From: Zychaea mexicana
Taxonomy: Eukaryota > Mucoromycota > Mucoromycetes > Mucorales > Lichtheimiaceae
Direction: 5' to 3'
Assembly (NCBI RefSeq): GCF_025766255.1
Contig: NW_026516688.1
Coordinates: forward strand, 186,001 to 250,000
DNA length: 64,000 nt
The number at the start of each line of letters is the position of its first letter. The first letter of the stretch is position 1. Below are positions 11,761 through 22,793 of this stretch, piece by piece. The position numbers were made by a program, and so were the translations under genes. Under the pieces are notes generated by a model that was not told the origin of the DNA, did not search any database, and saw nothing but the letters and a program-made list of their open reading frames with translations.

Positions 11761-12109
11761 TATTCTATAAAAATCAAGAAAGAACACTTTTCTTTGAGAG
11801 TGATACAGTAGAAAGAATAACAATTTATTTTTTCATGAACAGAAAAAATCGATTAGTCTAATTATTACCATGATCGATCAGATTGATCAATGTATACGAA
11901 GGTCATTCAAAAAGCATCGATCATGCACGTCCTCCGACAAGACACAAGAGCTCAATGCTGGTTAAGTGAGTAAAATGGCTGAGGACCTCAGGGTTAAAAA
12001 TGCACTTATTAGCTCGGTCATTGGGGTTTTTTTATAAGAAAAAACCCCGGAATTTTCGAGACCCGCTGGACCTGTGAGGACTTCAGCGGACCCACGGTAA
12101 AAATAAGTT
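11761..12109. other. Spacer with a short hairpin
   Basis: No gene. Near 12025-12048 the sequence GGGGTTTTTTTATAAGAAAA is followed by AACCCC, which can form a short A/T hairpin with a GGGGT/ACCCC stem. Confidence 0.35.
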
Positions 12110-12515
12110 GATCCATATTGCTGCGCGCGCCAGCCATCATCCTTGGAAAGCCTGTAGCAGTCGTGAATCATTGAATGGGTCAATGGCACTGACCGTATCA
12201 GTTATCTAATATTGTTGTCCGTCTCAATCTCGGATCACTGTATAGCCTATGGCGTGCGTTATTGAATAATCTGTAGTGTTGCGTGTGCCAGCTGTGAATC
12301 ATCAAATCCATAGTGTTGCAAGTAGCGCCAATCGTGAATAATTGTATTATAAAATTGAATGATAATCCAAAGTATTCTGTGTACCAGCCGTGAATCGTTG
12401 GATATATCATATTGCTGCATGTGCCAGTCGTAGATCTTAAATAGCCTGCATTGTTTGTATACCAGTCGTGAATCGTTAATTAGTCCGTACTGCTGTGTGT
12501 ACAAGTTGCAAATAA
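12110..12515 (+). repeat. Degenerate minisatellite, unit about 38 bp
   Basis: About nine to ten degenerate units carry the recurring core CCAGTCGTGAATCGTT, followed by a variable AATAG-CC-TA segment and TGTTGC. The units are recognisable by the repeated words GTGCCAG and GTGAATC. The same array occurs inverted at 16505-17015. It ends where the foldback element begins at 12521. Confidence 0.65.
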
Positions 12516-12520
12516 TAGAA

Positions 12521-14427
12521 GAGAAGTGCTACGGGTACGAGGTTTTTTTTCTTACGCGTACGAGTTTTTCTAAGCGGTTTTATAAAGTGGTTGCGTTGTT
12601 AAACCTCATATAGCCAATCTGATTGCCGTCTTACACGTACGAGTTTATTGCTAAAGGAACTGAACAGCATATGCGTACGAGTTTTTGTCTATCCATCAAT
12701 CTTCCGTTTTTTTGGATGGCCTTGTCAAAATAAATAGCTATTGTCATACTTCTTGATGTACAAACTGCTCATTAAATGGGCGCAATGGATTTCTTTACGC
12801 TGTTCTTTTCGAGATCTTACACGTCTGTTCTGCCACTATACAGTAATGGCATAAATAAGTTTTGCATTTGCTTCTTTTCTTTAAGTTCTTGGCCTTTTCC
12901 CAATATTTGATGCCACACCAAGCTCGATATCAGGACTCTAATCAATCAAGCAACTCACTTGTTCATGTGGAGGAGTTTCCTACCGAGTCCACATAGGTAA
13001 CAATCACTTATAAAAGAGCTCTGGGCAGCGCTCTTTTATGCGCACGAGTTTTTTCTATACTGGTTCCATGCGTAAAACATCCCTTTAGCATAAGCTACTG
13101 TGGTAAGAATTGGTGTTTATGTATAAACAAGTGAAAGCGAAACAAATAATAAGAGAATTTAGACGCTAATTCATGTGAGAGTAAGTATAAGGTGAACAAC
13201 GGTAATTGTGTCTGAAAGAGAAAAATAAAAATGAAATGGAGGAGAGATAAATATATGGGTTGTTACAGCAAGAAAATATCGGGAAAAGGTAATAAAGACT
13301 GTCAGATACTATTTATACGTTTCTAGAAATACAATGGAACGAAAATATGCACTTTTCCGCATGCGAGTTCGTGCATAAAACGTGAGATCTTCAACACTTT
13401 CTATTCGCATTAGATCCTATTCATTTAGATTTTTGCTCCTTCTACTCTACCTTCTTCCAAATTTTCAGCTATAAATAAAATAGCTGTTTCGGGTGCAAAG
13501 ATCATTTGAATGTAAGATATGTATGTAAGGCGCAATGTTTGCGATGTTGTAGTCTTGGTCTTGTTATAAAGTAGGAAGTTAGAAAGTACTTACCCTCATT
13601 ATTATTTCTACTTAATATGATAGATCATAGTCTTCCTACATTTGAAAAGCATATAGTACTCGAAAGTAGTACAGTGCGCAGGTTTCCTATGAAGCTTCCA
13701 CTTCCTATGGAGCTGTTTGAACGGTCTTCAGATTTAGAGTTAACCCACTGTAACCAGGTTAAAAAAACCTCGTACGCGTTAGCAAATAGCACTCAAAATT
13801 TGTCCCAGCTGGTTATAATTTACGTAGAACCAGGATAGAAGAAACTCGTACGTGTAAGCAGATAACTGTCAAAACTTGTCCCCGCTACTTATGATTTACG
13901 CATGGAACCAGTATAGAAAAAACTCGTAAGCGTAAAAGAGGGCTGGCCAGAGCTCTTTTATAAGTGATTGGTACCTATGTGGACTCGGTAGAAACCTCCT
14001 TCACATGAACAAGTGAGTTGCTTGATTGATTAGAGTCCTGATATCGAGCTTGGTGTGGCATCAAATATTGGGAAAAGGCCAAGAACTTAAAGAAAAGAAG
14101 CAAATGCAAAACTTATATATGTCATTACTGTATAGTGGCAGAACAGACGTGTAAGATCTCGAAAAGAACAGCGTAAATAAATCCATTGCGACAGTTTAAT
14201 GAGCAGTTTGTACATCTAGAAGTATGACAATAGCTATTTATTTTGACAAGGCCATCCAAAAAAACGGAAGATTGATGGATAGACAAAAACTCGTACGCAT
14301 ATGCTGTTCAGTTCCTTTAGCAATAAACTCGTACGTGTAAGACGGCAATCAGATTGGCTATATGAGGTTTAACAACGCAACCACTTTATAAAACCGCTTA
14401 GAAAAACTCGTACGCGTAGCACTTCTA
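12521..14427. mobile_element. Non-autonomous foldback element with long terminal inverted repeats
   Basis: The left arm (12521-about 13075) and the reverse complement of the right arm (about 13893-14427) are nearly identical over about 530 bp. Both start AGAAGTGCTACG. The left arm has an extra 20-odd bases near 12532-12553. Many copies of a CGTACGAGTTTTT motif lie within the arms (12555, 12633, 12673, 13040 and their mirrors at 14402, 14327, 14285, 13918) and also just inside the right arm (13769, 13842). The interior of about 820 bp has no convincing gene, so it would depend on a transposase supplied elsewhere. I did not see a clear target-site duplication. Confidence 0.75.
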
Positions 14428-14810
14428 CATTTGTAAAGAAAACTATGTGGCGTGAGTCATTGACTGTGATTAGGAATCATCGAGCATACAGTACAACTAT
14501 AATGACTCGATGCTGTATGTAGTATTAAATGATAATTTCCATGTATAAGACAGTCAAAAATAAATAGTATGGTTTACATATACCATCTTTATTTTATATT
14601 ATTATTATCATCAATCACATCATACATCTAGCACAAGACTTAAACTGGATCGAAATAAAAGTTACACTAGCAAACCTTGCAGTGAAAGACTAAAATATAA
14701 CTTGCGGCACACTCAAAGTTGCAGATGTTTCATGAATTTTTATTGGTCAAAAAAAATTCTTGCACTTGCACTTGCGAAAAAACCTGCAAATAAGTTTGAA
14801 AGTGCCTGTT
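14428..14810. other. AT-rich spacer
   Basis: No gene or repeat unit recognised. Confidence 0.4.
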
Positions 14811-15006
14811 GAGTAGGAGGCTAGCTAACGTCTATGTATTAATCTTTGCCTTTATCTACATCAGATTTCTATCTAGAGTATCCACGCCTATTACTCCTTA
14901 TTCAACCATGTGGTTGAGCGCAAGCCATCCTATCGGCTGAACCATGCGTTGTCGACCGTCAACCATGCAGGTTGGATATCGTCGTAACGGTATGCACCGT
15001 TACAAG
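14811..15006 (+). repeat. Dispersed repeat, LTR-like fragment (copy 1)
   Basis: Matches 31681-31841 with small gaps. Shared words include GGCTAGCTAACGTCTATGTA, AACCATGCGTTGTCGA and GTATGCACCGTTACA. It begins TGTTGAGTA, compatible with a TG-starting LTR end, but no retroelement coding region is seen nearby. Confidence 0.5.
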
Positions 15007-16151
15007 GTACTTGTGCACTATTCCGTAACATTACCCCAGCCCCAGCTAAACACTTTGTTACATAACTCCATATTATACATCTCTCTCATGAATTGCTGGA
15101 CTCGAGCAAGTACGTAGTATCCGTAATAAGTTTATTCCCATTTTCCTGTCACCATACATCCTTTTTGCCCTTGACTGAATAATTCCGTCGTATTTTAATA
15201 TTTTGTATCGAAAAGTGGTCCCCATTCACTAAATCATTGATTGGTATAGAGTATTTATAAGTTCAAAGCACTGGATTAGACTTCTGGAGTATCGCTTGAG
15301 ATGACTTGTGTATAAGATCCACACACTTTTGTTCTTGCTTTCCAAATCTATCAAGTACTATTCTTTCCATTTCTAATAATTAGTGATAATACCTGGTCTT
15401 ACTTTGTGGGCTTTATCGTTTATTTGTTTTCATCTGATAGAAATTGTATTCAGTATACAATATACTTTATAGGACTTATTTCTCCACTTGTGGGGTCTCC
15501 ACCTCTGGAAAAGTATAGCCTATACATAGTAATAAAAGCGAGTACCAGCAATTAACATCTTTATGGAACATTGCGTGCGTATATGCGTGTTAAAGGAGAA
15601 AAAAACAATTATTGCGCATCCAAGATCTGGGTTATCCCACGAGACGTAGTCATGAGGCCATCGAATGCGCTTTAAAGGTTGGAACTGTGCACCCAAGATC
15701 TGGCTTTATCCCACGAGGCGTAGTCATGGGAGCTTCTGATGTCATAGTTCCTCGCAGCATCTAAGATCTGGGTTATCCCACGAGACGTAGTCATGAGGCC
15801 ATCAGATGCCACTAACAAAAAAAAGAAAGAGGAAAAGGTGTTGGGAAAAAAACCATTTGGTTGCTACGTATCTTTTGAATTGCCATGGCGGATTAATGAG
15901 ACAATAAAAAGGATCTTTGGTTGTTGCTTTTTTCCTCCCTGCTGCTGCTATTGAATCCCCAATTTTTGTCAGACTCAACCGGGGTGAAACAAGGTGATGC
16001 GCATGGTGACAGGAAAATGGGAATAAACTTATTACGGATACTACGTACTTGCTCGAGTCCAGCAATTCATGAGAGAGATGTATAATATGGAGTTATGTAA
16101 CAAAGTGTTTAGCTGGGGCTGGGGTAATGTTACGGAATAGTGCACAAGTAC
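15007..16151. mobile_element. Element with about 150-bp terminal inverted repeats
   Basis: 15007-about 15167 is repeated in reverse complement at about 15999-16151. The outer end reads GTACTTGTGCACTATTCCGT on the left. The interior of about 830 bp holds three direct repeats (15618-15805) and no recognisable gene. It could be a MITE-like element or two solo repeats in opposite orientation. Confidence 0.6.
15618..15805 (+). repeat. Three direct repeats of about 45 bp
   Basis: The core AAGATCTGG, then TTATCCCACGAG-CGTAGTCATG, occurs at about 15620, 15693 and 15763. Spacers between the repeats differ. The first and third repeats end with GAGGCCATC. The second ends with GGAGCTTC. Confidence 0.75.
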
Positions 16152-16504
16152 CCCATGAACAGATAGAAAGATAGCATCACACGGTTTTTCCAACTACATA
16201 TATCATACGCTTGTAGACGTCATATGAATGACGCAATCCACCTCGATTGCCTCTTTCTCAGACCTCTATACCTTTATACCATCTATAGTCCTTGAATATG
16301 AAAAATTCTCCACGCCATTTAATCGAATCAATCTCCCACCCACTAGTTTTATGGACAAGGTAATCTTGATCCTTAATGTAGGATAAACTATTTGTCACTG
16401 GTTCTCGCAGTGGAAAGCTAATGTCTTTACACTATTTTTTCAAAGTGTTTGCGACTTGTACGTATAACCACATGGGCTTTTCAAGGACCACGAATGACGC
16501 ACAC

Positions 16505-17015
16505 ACACACACGCACACCAATATGGGCTATAATGTTCACGACTGGCATACACAGCACTATGGGCTATTCAGTGTTCACGGTCGGTACACACGACGCTAT
16601 GCGCTAATCAATTCTTTGCAACTTGTACACACAGCAGTACGGACTAATTAACGATTCACGACTGGTATACAAACAATGCAGGCTATTTAAGATCTACGAA
16701 TGGCACATGCAGCAATATGATATATCCCACGATTCGCGGTCAATACACAGAACACTTGGATTATCATTCAATTATATAATACAACTATTCACGATTGGCA
16801 CTACTTGCAACACTATGGATTCGATGAATCACAGCTGGCACACGCAACACTACAGATTATTCAATAACGCACGCTATAGGCTATCCAATGATCCACGATT
16901 GAGACGGACAACAATATTTGATGATTGATACGCTCAATACCATGGACCCATAATGATACACGACTGGCGCTACAGGCTTTCCAATGATGATGGCTGGCGC
17001 GCGCAGCAATATGGA
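16505..17015 (-). repeat. Degenerate minisatellite, inverted counterpart
   Basis: The reverse complement of this array aligns unit by unit with 12110-12515 and extends further on the 16.5 kb side. The shared edge near 17015 is GCAGCAATATGGAT. Confidence 0.65.
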
Positions 17016-17269
17016 TTACCATATCAAGTACTGCTTTTGAATTACCCGATTCTTTGCTTTGTTCTTTTCACGTAGCATTGTACCCAAGGCAACTGAGACC
17101 CTGTAATAGAAGGTAGTAATCGTGATTGCGATTATAAATAGATAAGAAAATTGTATCGACGTTACAAGCGCATGAACTAATGAATGTTCTTTGGAATAGC
17201 TATCACGTGTTTCCTGGTAGAGACAAACGAAAAAGGAGTACATTGTGTCAACCTCTAGAAAATCGTGGA

Positions 17270-19949
17270 CAACTTTCAAATTGACTTTGATTCTGACTGT
17301 CGCGTGGATGTCAATTCTGTGAAAGCAAGTTGGATCCGAAATATCAGTCAAGCGGCTGAATCACTTGTAATTACAGTGGCAAGTGCCAACAACTTTTTAT
17401 GCGTTTGCGTTTGAACTTTCTTTTTACAAAACAATATGCAGATAAAGCATGTACTAATTTATTTATATCTTCTAGGATGAAGCCAAAGAATCGTGGAAAA
17501 CCATTGAACGACAACTAAAAGACACGCTTAATGCTATATCATCCAACAAAACACGAATACACGACCAGAACAAGAAGCAAACGCATCAGCATCACCAACA
17601 CCAGCATCGTCCTCGTCGCCGGCGTCATCAAACTCATTGTCTTAAAACTTACAGCACCTGGTATTCCCATGTGGTTTCCCGCCATTGTGCTGAACAGGCC
17701 AAACAGGGCTTGACTGTGGAGATCGGGCGGGATCCGGTTCTTTCCTGTTGTGTGGCCGTAAGTTAGCTGACAAAGCCAACCTACAACATGGATTTGCAGC
17801 ATTCAAAAGAAAGCATCAAGACGACTTTTGGATCTTGAATGCGACAAGAGAAAGAGGAAGAGAGCAAAACATCCAACCACTTTCCGTAGAAATTCTACCA
17901 GTATGTTAAAATCTCTATTATAGATCGTTTGGCTAGGGTTTGTAGTTTCGAGTTTACCAGCTAACTTTGCCATCTCTCGGTCCTTCTCAATCTCTTATTG
18001 TCAATCTAGGCGATAGTAGCTGGTTACGAGTGCTTACCGAAGAAGAATTGGATGAATTGCGTGAGGCTGGTGGTGCTTCAGATTTCTCGGCACCAAAAGA
18101 ACTCGAACAAAATTTCCAAGAAATCCTGAAATTGGTACGTATGAACAAGCAAGCAAATAAACAATGTATACGTGGATATCACATTAGAAAACTAAATAAC
18201 TCCATATTTTATAGAAGGATAGCACCGAGCTATATAATTACGCAAGAAGCATCCCAATCGTTGATCCATCCAAAAAAACACTCAAAGTGTGGCTATCTAT
18301 TGAATTTCAAAACATTGCCCAATTGTTTCTGAAAACCGGCTCATTCGATATTGGTACCATGATGGAAACTGACCAACTGTATCTAGTGTTTGGATTTCTT
18401 TCTTCTGTTGCTCGAGGATCTGACATTGCGGTGAAGGGGTAAGCTGATCGCAAATATATAGATAAAAGAAAGGTAACATGATAAGCTCACTGGTACTCTG
18501 TTTTTTATAATAAAATTCAATAGTTATAAAGGATCGAGCGAAGCAAATGCAGATGTCTTAAACAACGATCGTCAGCTATCATCTGTAAAACCAAGACGTG
18601 GTGATATTATCTTTAAATCGGGCAAGCTGGAACTTGGTTGCGCAGAAATTGGTGCTGCGAAAAATCAGACGAAAGAGATGCGAGATAGTCTTTTAAGATT
18701 GCCAATTGTTTTACGCGACATGTTGTTGTTGGCTACGTTTCCTCCTTTGCTATTGCATAAGTGCCATATCATCGGTTACAGCATTTCAGGTTTGTGTTAT
18801 TTTTGTATCCTGTTTATCAGTAAGGGTTTTACAAATTGATAATTATTATTAATACGTTCATTTAGGTGGCTCTGTCTCATTAATGGGTGTTGATATCCCC
18901 AAGGGTTTTGTTACTGGAGTCAGGAGAACAGAATATCTCGATTTTCCCGACAACAACAAAACCTTGGTGTCCAGTTAGTTATGTATTTATGTCCAGTTAG
19001 TTATGTATCTATGTCTAGTTGGCCATATATTCATGTCGAGCTAGACTAATATATACACTAGATAAAAAAGTTACCACTTTTGAATTTTGCTTGTGTTGGT
19101 AAAGGAATCATGGAAAAAACCCTTGATTCCACCAGTAGTACCATGCAACCTTGATCATTATCGTCGCCGGGAAGAAATCGTTGGTGCCTGCCTCCCAGTT
19201 TATAAAAACCATCATAAAAACGACAACGCACTGACTAGCAAGACACCACTGAATGGACACCCATCTTTAAATTGAGGCGGATATTATAACCTCTATTTAC
19301 TTGAATATATAGCAATCTTCGTTTGGTTCTTTCATGTCATCAAATATACGGTAAGTTCTCATCTTCTTCAACTAAATTGCAGCTTCATGTATGCTACCAA
19401 TTACTGTAGTATTACTATAAAGGACTATCAACCAAAGGACTGCCTTGCTTTTGGGTCTTTCTATAAAATCCTCAAAGGTGCTTGTTCTCTTGACTTTTAC
19501 TAGAGCTGAAAGAGATCTCAGCATATAAACTTTGGCTGTACATGCCATCTACGCAGATAAACCGATACAGCTTCAAGTCGATAATGCAGAAGCACTTGAT
19601 GAACCTTTGCTGATGTTGCTTTCAGGAGATATCACCCAACTTGGCCGAACAATGGAATCTGTTAGCAACTCTTTCGTTTACAAATTTGAGTAAGCTAGGA
19701 CCCACGTGGTTGCTGCTATTATCCGGAATTCCCGTCCAGCTCTCATATCACATAATTGACAACGCAAGTACTTCAATGCAAAAATTTAAGCGCGAAAACA
19801 GGAACGCAAAATCATTGGCGCAAATCGGTTCCATAACGCAAACTTATTTCAGCTTGGCACAAATAATTTGGAATAAACATGTATACGACGAAGTCATGCC
19901 ATACATGGAGATAAAAACAACAGGTTGTGGCTGTCTTGTTTCTCGGTAA
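17270..19949 (+). pseudogene. Repeat-family copy B: longest copy, decayed
   Basis: Plus-strand counterpart of copy A. A zinc-ribbon segment (GCQFCESKLDPKYQ ... GKCQQLF) contains a TGA at about 17353. The linker exon has lost one base near 17545 and gained about 120 bp (about 17645-17775) relative to copy A. The exon with SQSLIVNLGDSSWLRV lies at about 17970-18135. The exon with RRGDIIFKSGKLELGCAEIGAAK lies at about 18597-18665. The last shared exon lies at about 18865-19260 and is interrupted by a small tandem repeat at 18970-19050. Beyond it about 400 bp read as further family tail (DNAEALDEPLLMLLSGDITQ near 19580-19640, then an open frame to 19949) that copy C lacks. I do not recognise the family. 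Confidence 0.5.
18970..19050 (+). repeat. Short tandem repeat inside copy B
   Basis: Three to four degenerate units of about 21 bp with the core TCCAGTTAGTTATGTAT. Copies A and C do not have this run, so it arose in copy B after divergence. Confidence 0.6.
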
Positions 19950-20750
19950 TGCTGTTGGTGGTGATGATGATGATGGTTTGAGAGTCGAGGCATTTCTACT
20001 TTCTGCGTGATCACGTTATCTTGTGTGTGTAAACAGACAGATATGGATAAAACGGTAACGCGATATAGGAGAGCGTATACAGGGAGCCATAGGATACACA
20101 ACACAAAAACAGTGCTATCTCCCATATATCGTAATGGGGCTTTATCTCTTTCTCTGTTTGCGTTTGTGAGCTAACAACATCCGTGATGATCTCTGCTCAT
20201 GCGATCCCTGATTTTGGATACGAGTGTGCACCTTTCTTAGCTTTCCTTGGTCAACCCTTTTACATTTTAACTTATCGATAAGGGCATTTTGGTCATTATT
20301 GTATAATTTTGATAGGGTTATATTTCTGTCGATATCGATAATTATGGAATTTTCTTTCCGATCGTAGCCGGGTGGTGGTAGGGGTGGCGGCGGCGGCGGC
20401 GGCGAAAGATGGCTGGTAAAATAAGAACAAGGACGGCCGCTTCTTTGGACTTTTTCTTACAGAAAATTGAAAACACGTTCTTTTGCGGGTAACCTGATCA
20501 GATGACGACAAGGTGCAAAAGCCGATCCTGAACTTTATTCTACTACTACCTCTGCCACTGTTTACTACTGATATTTATTTTTCTGCGCTTTGTCAGTTTC
20601 GGGCAATTTCTATTTATCGATTATGCAAAGTAAAGGTCCAACCCCCACCTCACAGAAACAGACTAATGCATAAAACGAGAATTTCCTCGATTTGCCATCA
20701 GCATGTACACGCGCACGCATATACACTATCTCAAGTACCTGTTGCTGCTA
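19120..20750 (+). repeat. Downstream part of the repeat family, mirror of 3240-4364
   Basis: Reverse-complement match to 3240-4364 with gaps. It includes a short GAT run near 19968 and a GGC run near 20388-20403, which corresponds to a short CCGCC stretch near 3423. It forms the outer arm of the large imperfect palindrome. Confidence 0.6.
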
Positions 20751-22690
20751 ATGGCGACAGCAAACAAAAGCTCTATCCTTTTTAAGGAGCTAGCAAGATC
20801 AAAAAGATATGCGACTGCTGGCATTATTGTTATAATCATCATTATGCAGTTACGGACTTTAAGCCGTATTTGACCATGGTGAACATACATGACAGCAACA
20901 GCAGCAGCAGCAATAGCCCTAGTATCCCGACTGAAACTGTACAAGGAGCCCCAAGTGGGTAGTAACAACAATGAAGAACATCATGGAAGAAGAAGCATCG
21001 GAGCCCGTAAGATCAAGTCTCACGATGTATAAGGAAGTGAAAAACTTTGATTAACTGTCGATTGAGTCTACAGGGTTTGATGACGCCAGGGCAGAATCGA
21101 AAATGAAAGACTGTATGGATCGGAGGTTGTGGTGACCAGGCAATAGAGGGTGTGGCATGGTTACCAAGATAGGGAAGCAGATATCGGGGGACCTCATTGT
21201 AAAGCATATGAAAACAACCAAAAATAAAGTGAGCGCGAGCCCTGCAAAAATAACAAGGGCGTGAGAGAAGCGTGTGGTGGGGTGCAAGGTACCGTTTGAA
21301 CTTTATTTACCAGCAAGAGAGATGGTGTTAATGATTCTGCAGGCAGCAAAACAAGGATGGAAAGTCGAGAGAGCGTGCTTGGAGATCGCCAAGGTCCGCA
21401 CGCACCCGCATTAAGGAAGCAGAGCGATTCCAAACAGCGACAGCAAATAGAATTATGTCATTATCCCTTGTCCCCAACTCGGGCCATGCTTTTCCTTGGC
21501 TGCGTGTGTTGGTTGGTGTATTATCGAAGAAAAAGAGGACGGCCAAGACGGTGATGATGATGATGATGACGATAAAAAAAGTTTCTTTCCCGTGAGCCAA
21601 AAAATAAAGTTTACGTGTGGGTGGCATCTATTCATATTGCACACCGGGTGTGATTGTGTTGTGTGTGTGCGTTACACTTTTTTCCCCTATTAAGGCATTT
21701 TCATGACGTCCTATGAAAGATGAAACGACCCTTCAAAAAAGAAAAAGAGGTGTATGAAATCCTTTCATTGTTCCCCTCAAGTTCTTGATTACCCCACCTT
21801 TAACAACAAGACAATAGTAGCGCCATATCGACGTTTGGGCCCAGTCGGGATTACGGCACAATTGTTTCACCGCCGCATTGCCCTTCTCACGGCGAGCAAC
21901 CACAGTTGCTTCGATGTCTTTCCACCAGCCCTTTAACAAGAGACAGAGAGAAAGAGAGAGAGTGGAGTGGCCCGGCGGATTTCTGAATTCCGACAGAATC
22001 TTGATTTGTCTTTGATAAAGCTAAAAAGCACCGCCGGCTCGCCGGACCCTCCAAAAGTAGCCGGACATAACGTTCTCTAGAAATCGATGGGGAGTGTGTC
22101 TCCGGACTTTCTGCCGCTCTGTCCGGGGCGGAAGGAGCTTCTATTCCAGTTGTTCTTTTTGCTCTAGATTATGCAAAACAAGTACCTCTGCTCGTCGGCT
22201 ATGTGGAGGAAGAGGAAGAAGCAGAAAAAGACCTATCAAATTGGGAGAAAATCTCCGTAAGGGATGTGGATGTCCGTAAATAAACAATTATGCCAGTTGG
22301 AAGACATGGTAATCAAACGCGATCGCTGCTGTGTGATCAGGGGAATTCCTCGGCCTTGTGTTTGTGTAAGAAACGGCACACGCTCTCTGTGTACACACAG
22401 TGTGTGCGTGGTTTAAGGATGTGTGAGGGGGTTTTTTGGGGGATGGTGGTGAGGAGGAACACCATTTCGTCCGTCCTAAACCATATTTAGAACAGGTCCT
22501 GGTTTTGCTGTCCGACACATCGTCAACTAAGGAAAACGATAGAAAACGGATATGGCAGATGCAGAAATCTTGTTGACTGACACAGATTGCCAAATATGCT
22601 CACCATGACGACATTTTTCAGGGCAAAAAGGCACACAATCTTAAATCTTTGACGCAACATTGCACACGGCCAGATAGGACCACAAAAACA
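20751..22690. other. Intergenic region upstream of the aldo-keto reductase
   Basis: No convincing gene. It contains a GATGATGATGATGATGACG run near 21552, a GAGAGA tract near 21950, and a cluster of CGG/CCGGA words between about 21970 and 22130, including the mirrored CCGGCTCGCCGG near 22033. Such triplets are typical contacts of fungal Zn2Cys6 regulators, but no regulator can be named. Confidence 0.4.
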
Positions 22691-22698
22691 TATATAAA
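22691..22698 (+). promoter_or_regulatory. TATA box of the aldo-keto reductase gene
   Basis: TATATAAA lies 96 bases upstream of the ATG at 22794. A CAA-rich leader follows it, as in strongly expressed fungal genes. Confidence 0.65.
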
Positions 22699-22793
22699 GG
22701 GAGCCCAAATCAACCATCCTGTCGACATTCTTCTCAGCAACAATAACAACGCGTCTCTATCTATTTTAAACAACAACAACATACTACATCAAA

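Noticed and set aside
14811..16151. A complete LTR retrotransposon
   Set aside because: The longest repeats are inverted, not direct, and no reverse transcriptase, integrase or protease reading is seen.
21496..21693. 65-codon acidic frame with an Asp run
   Set aside because: The Asp run is a GAT microsatellite. There is no upstream or downstream coding context.
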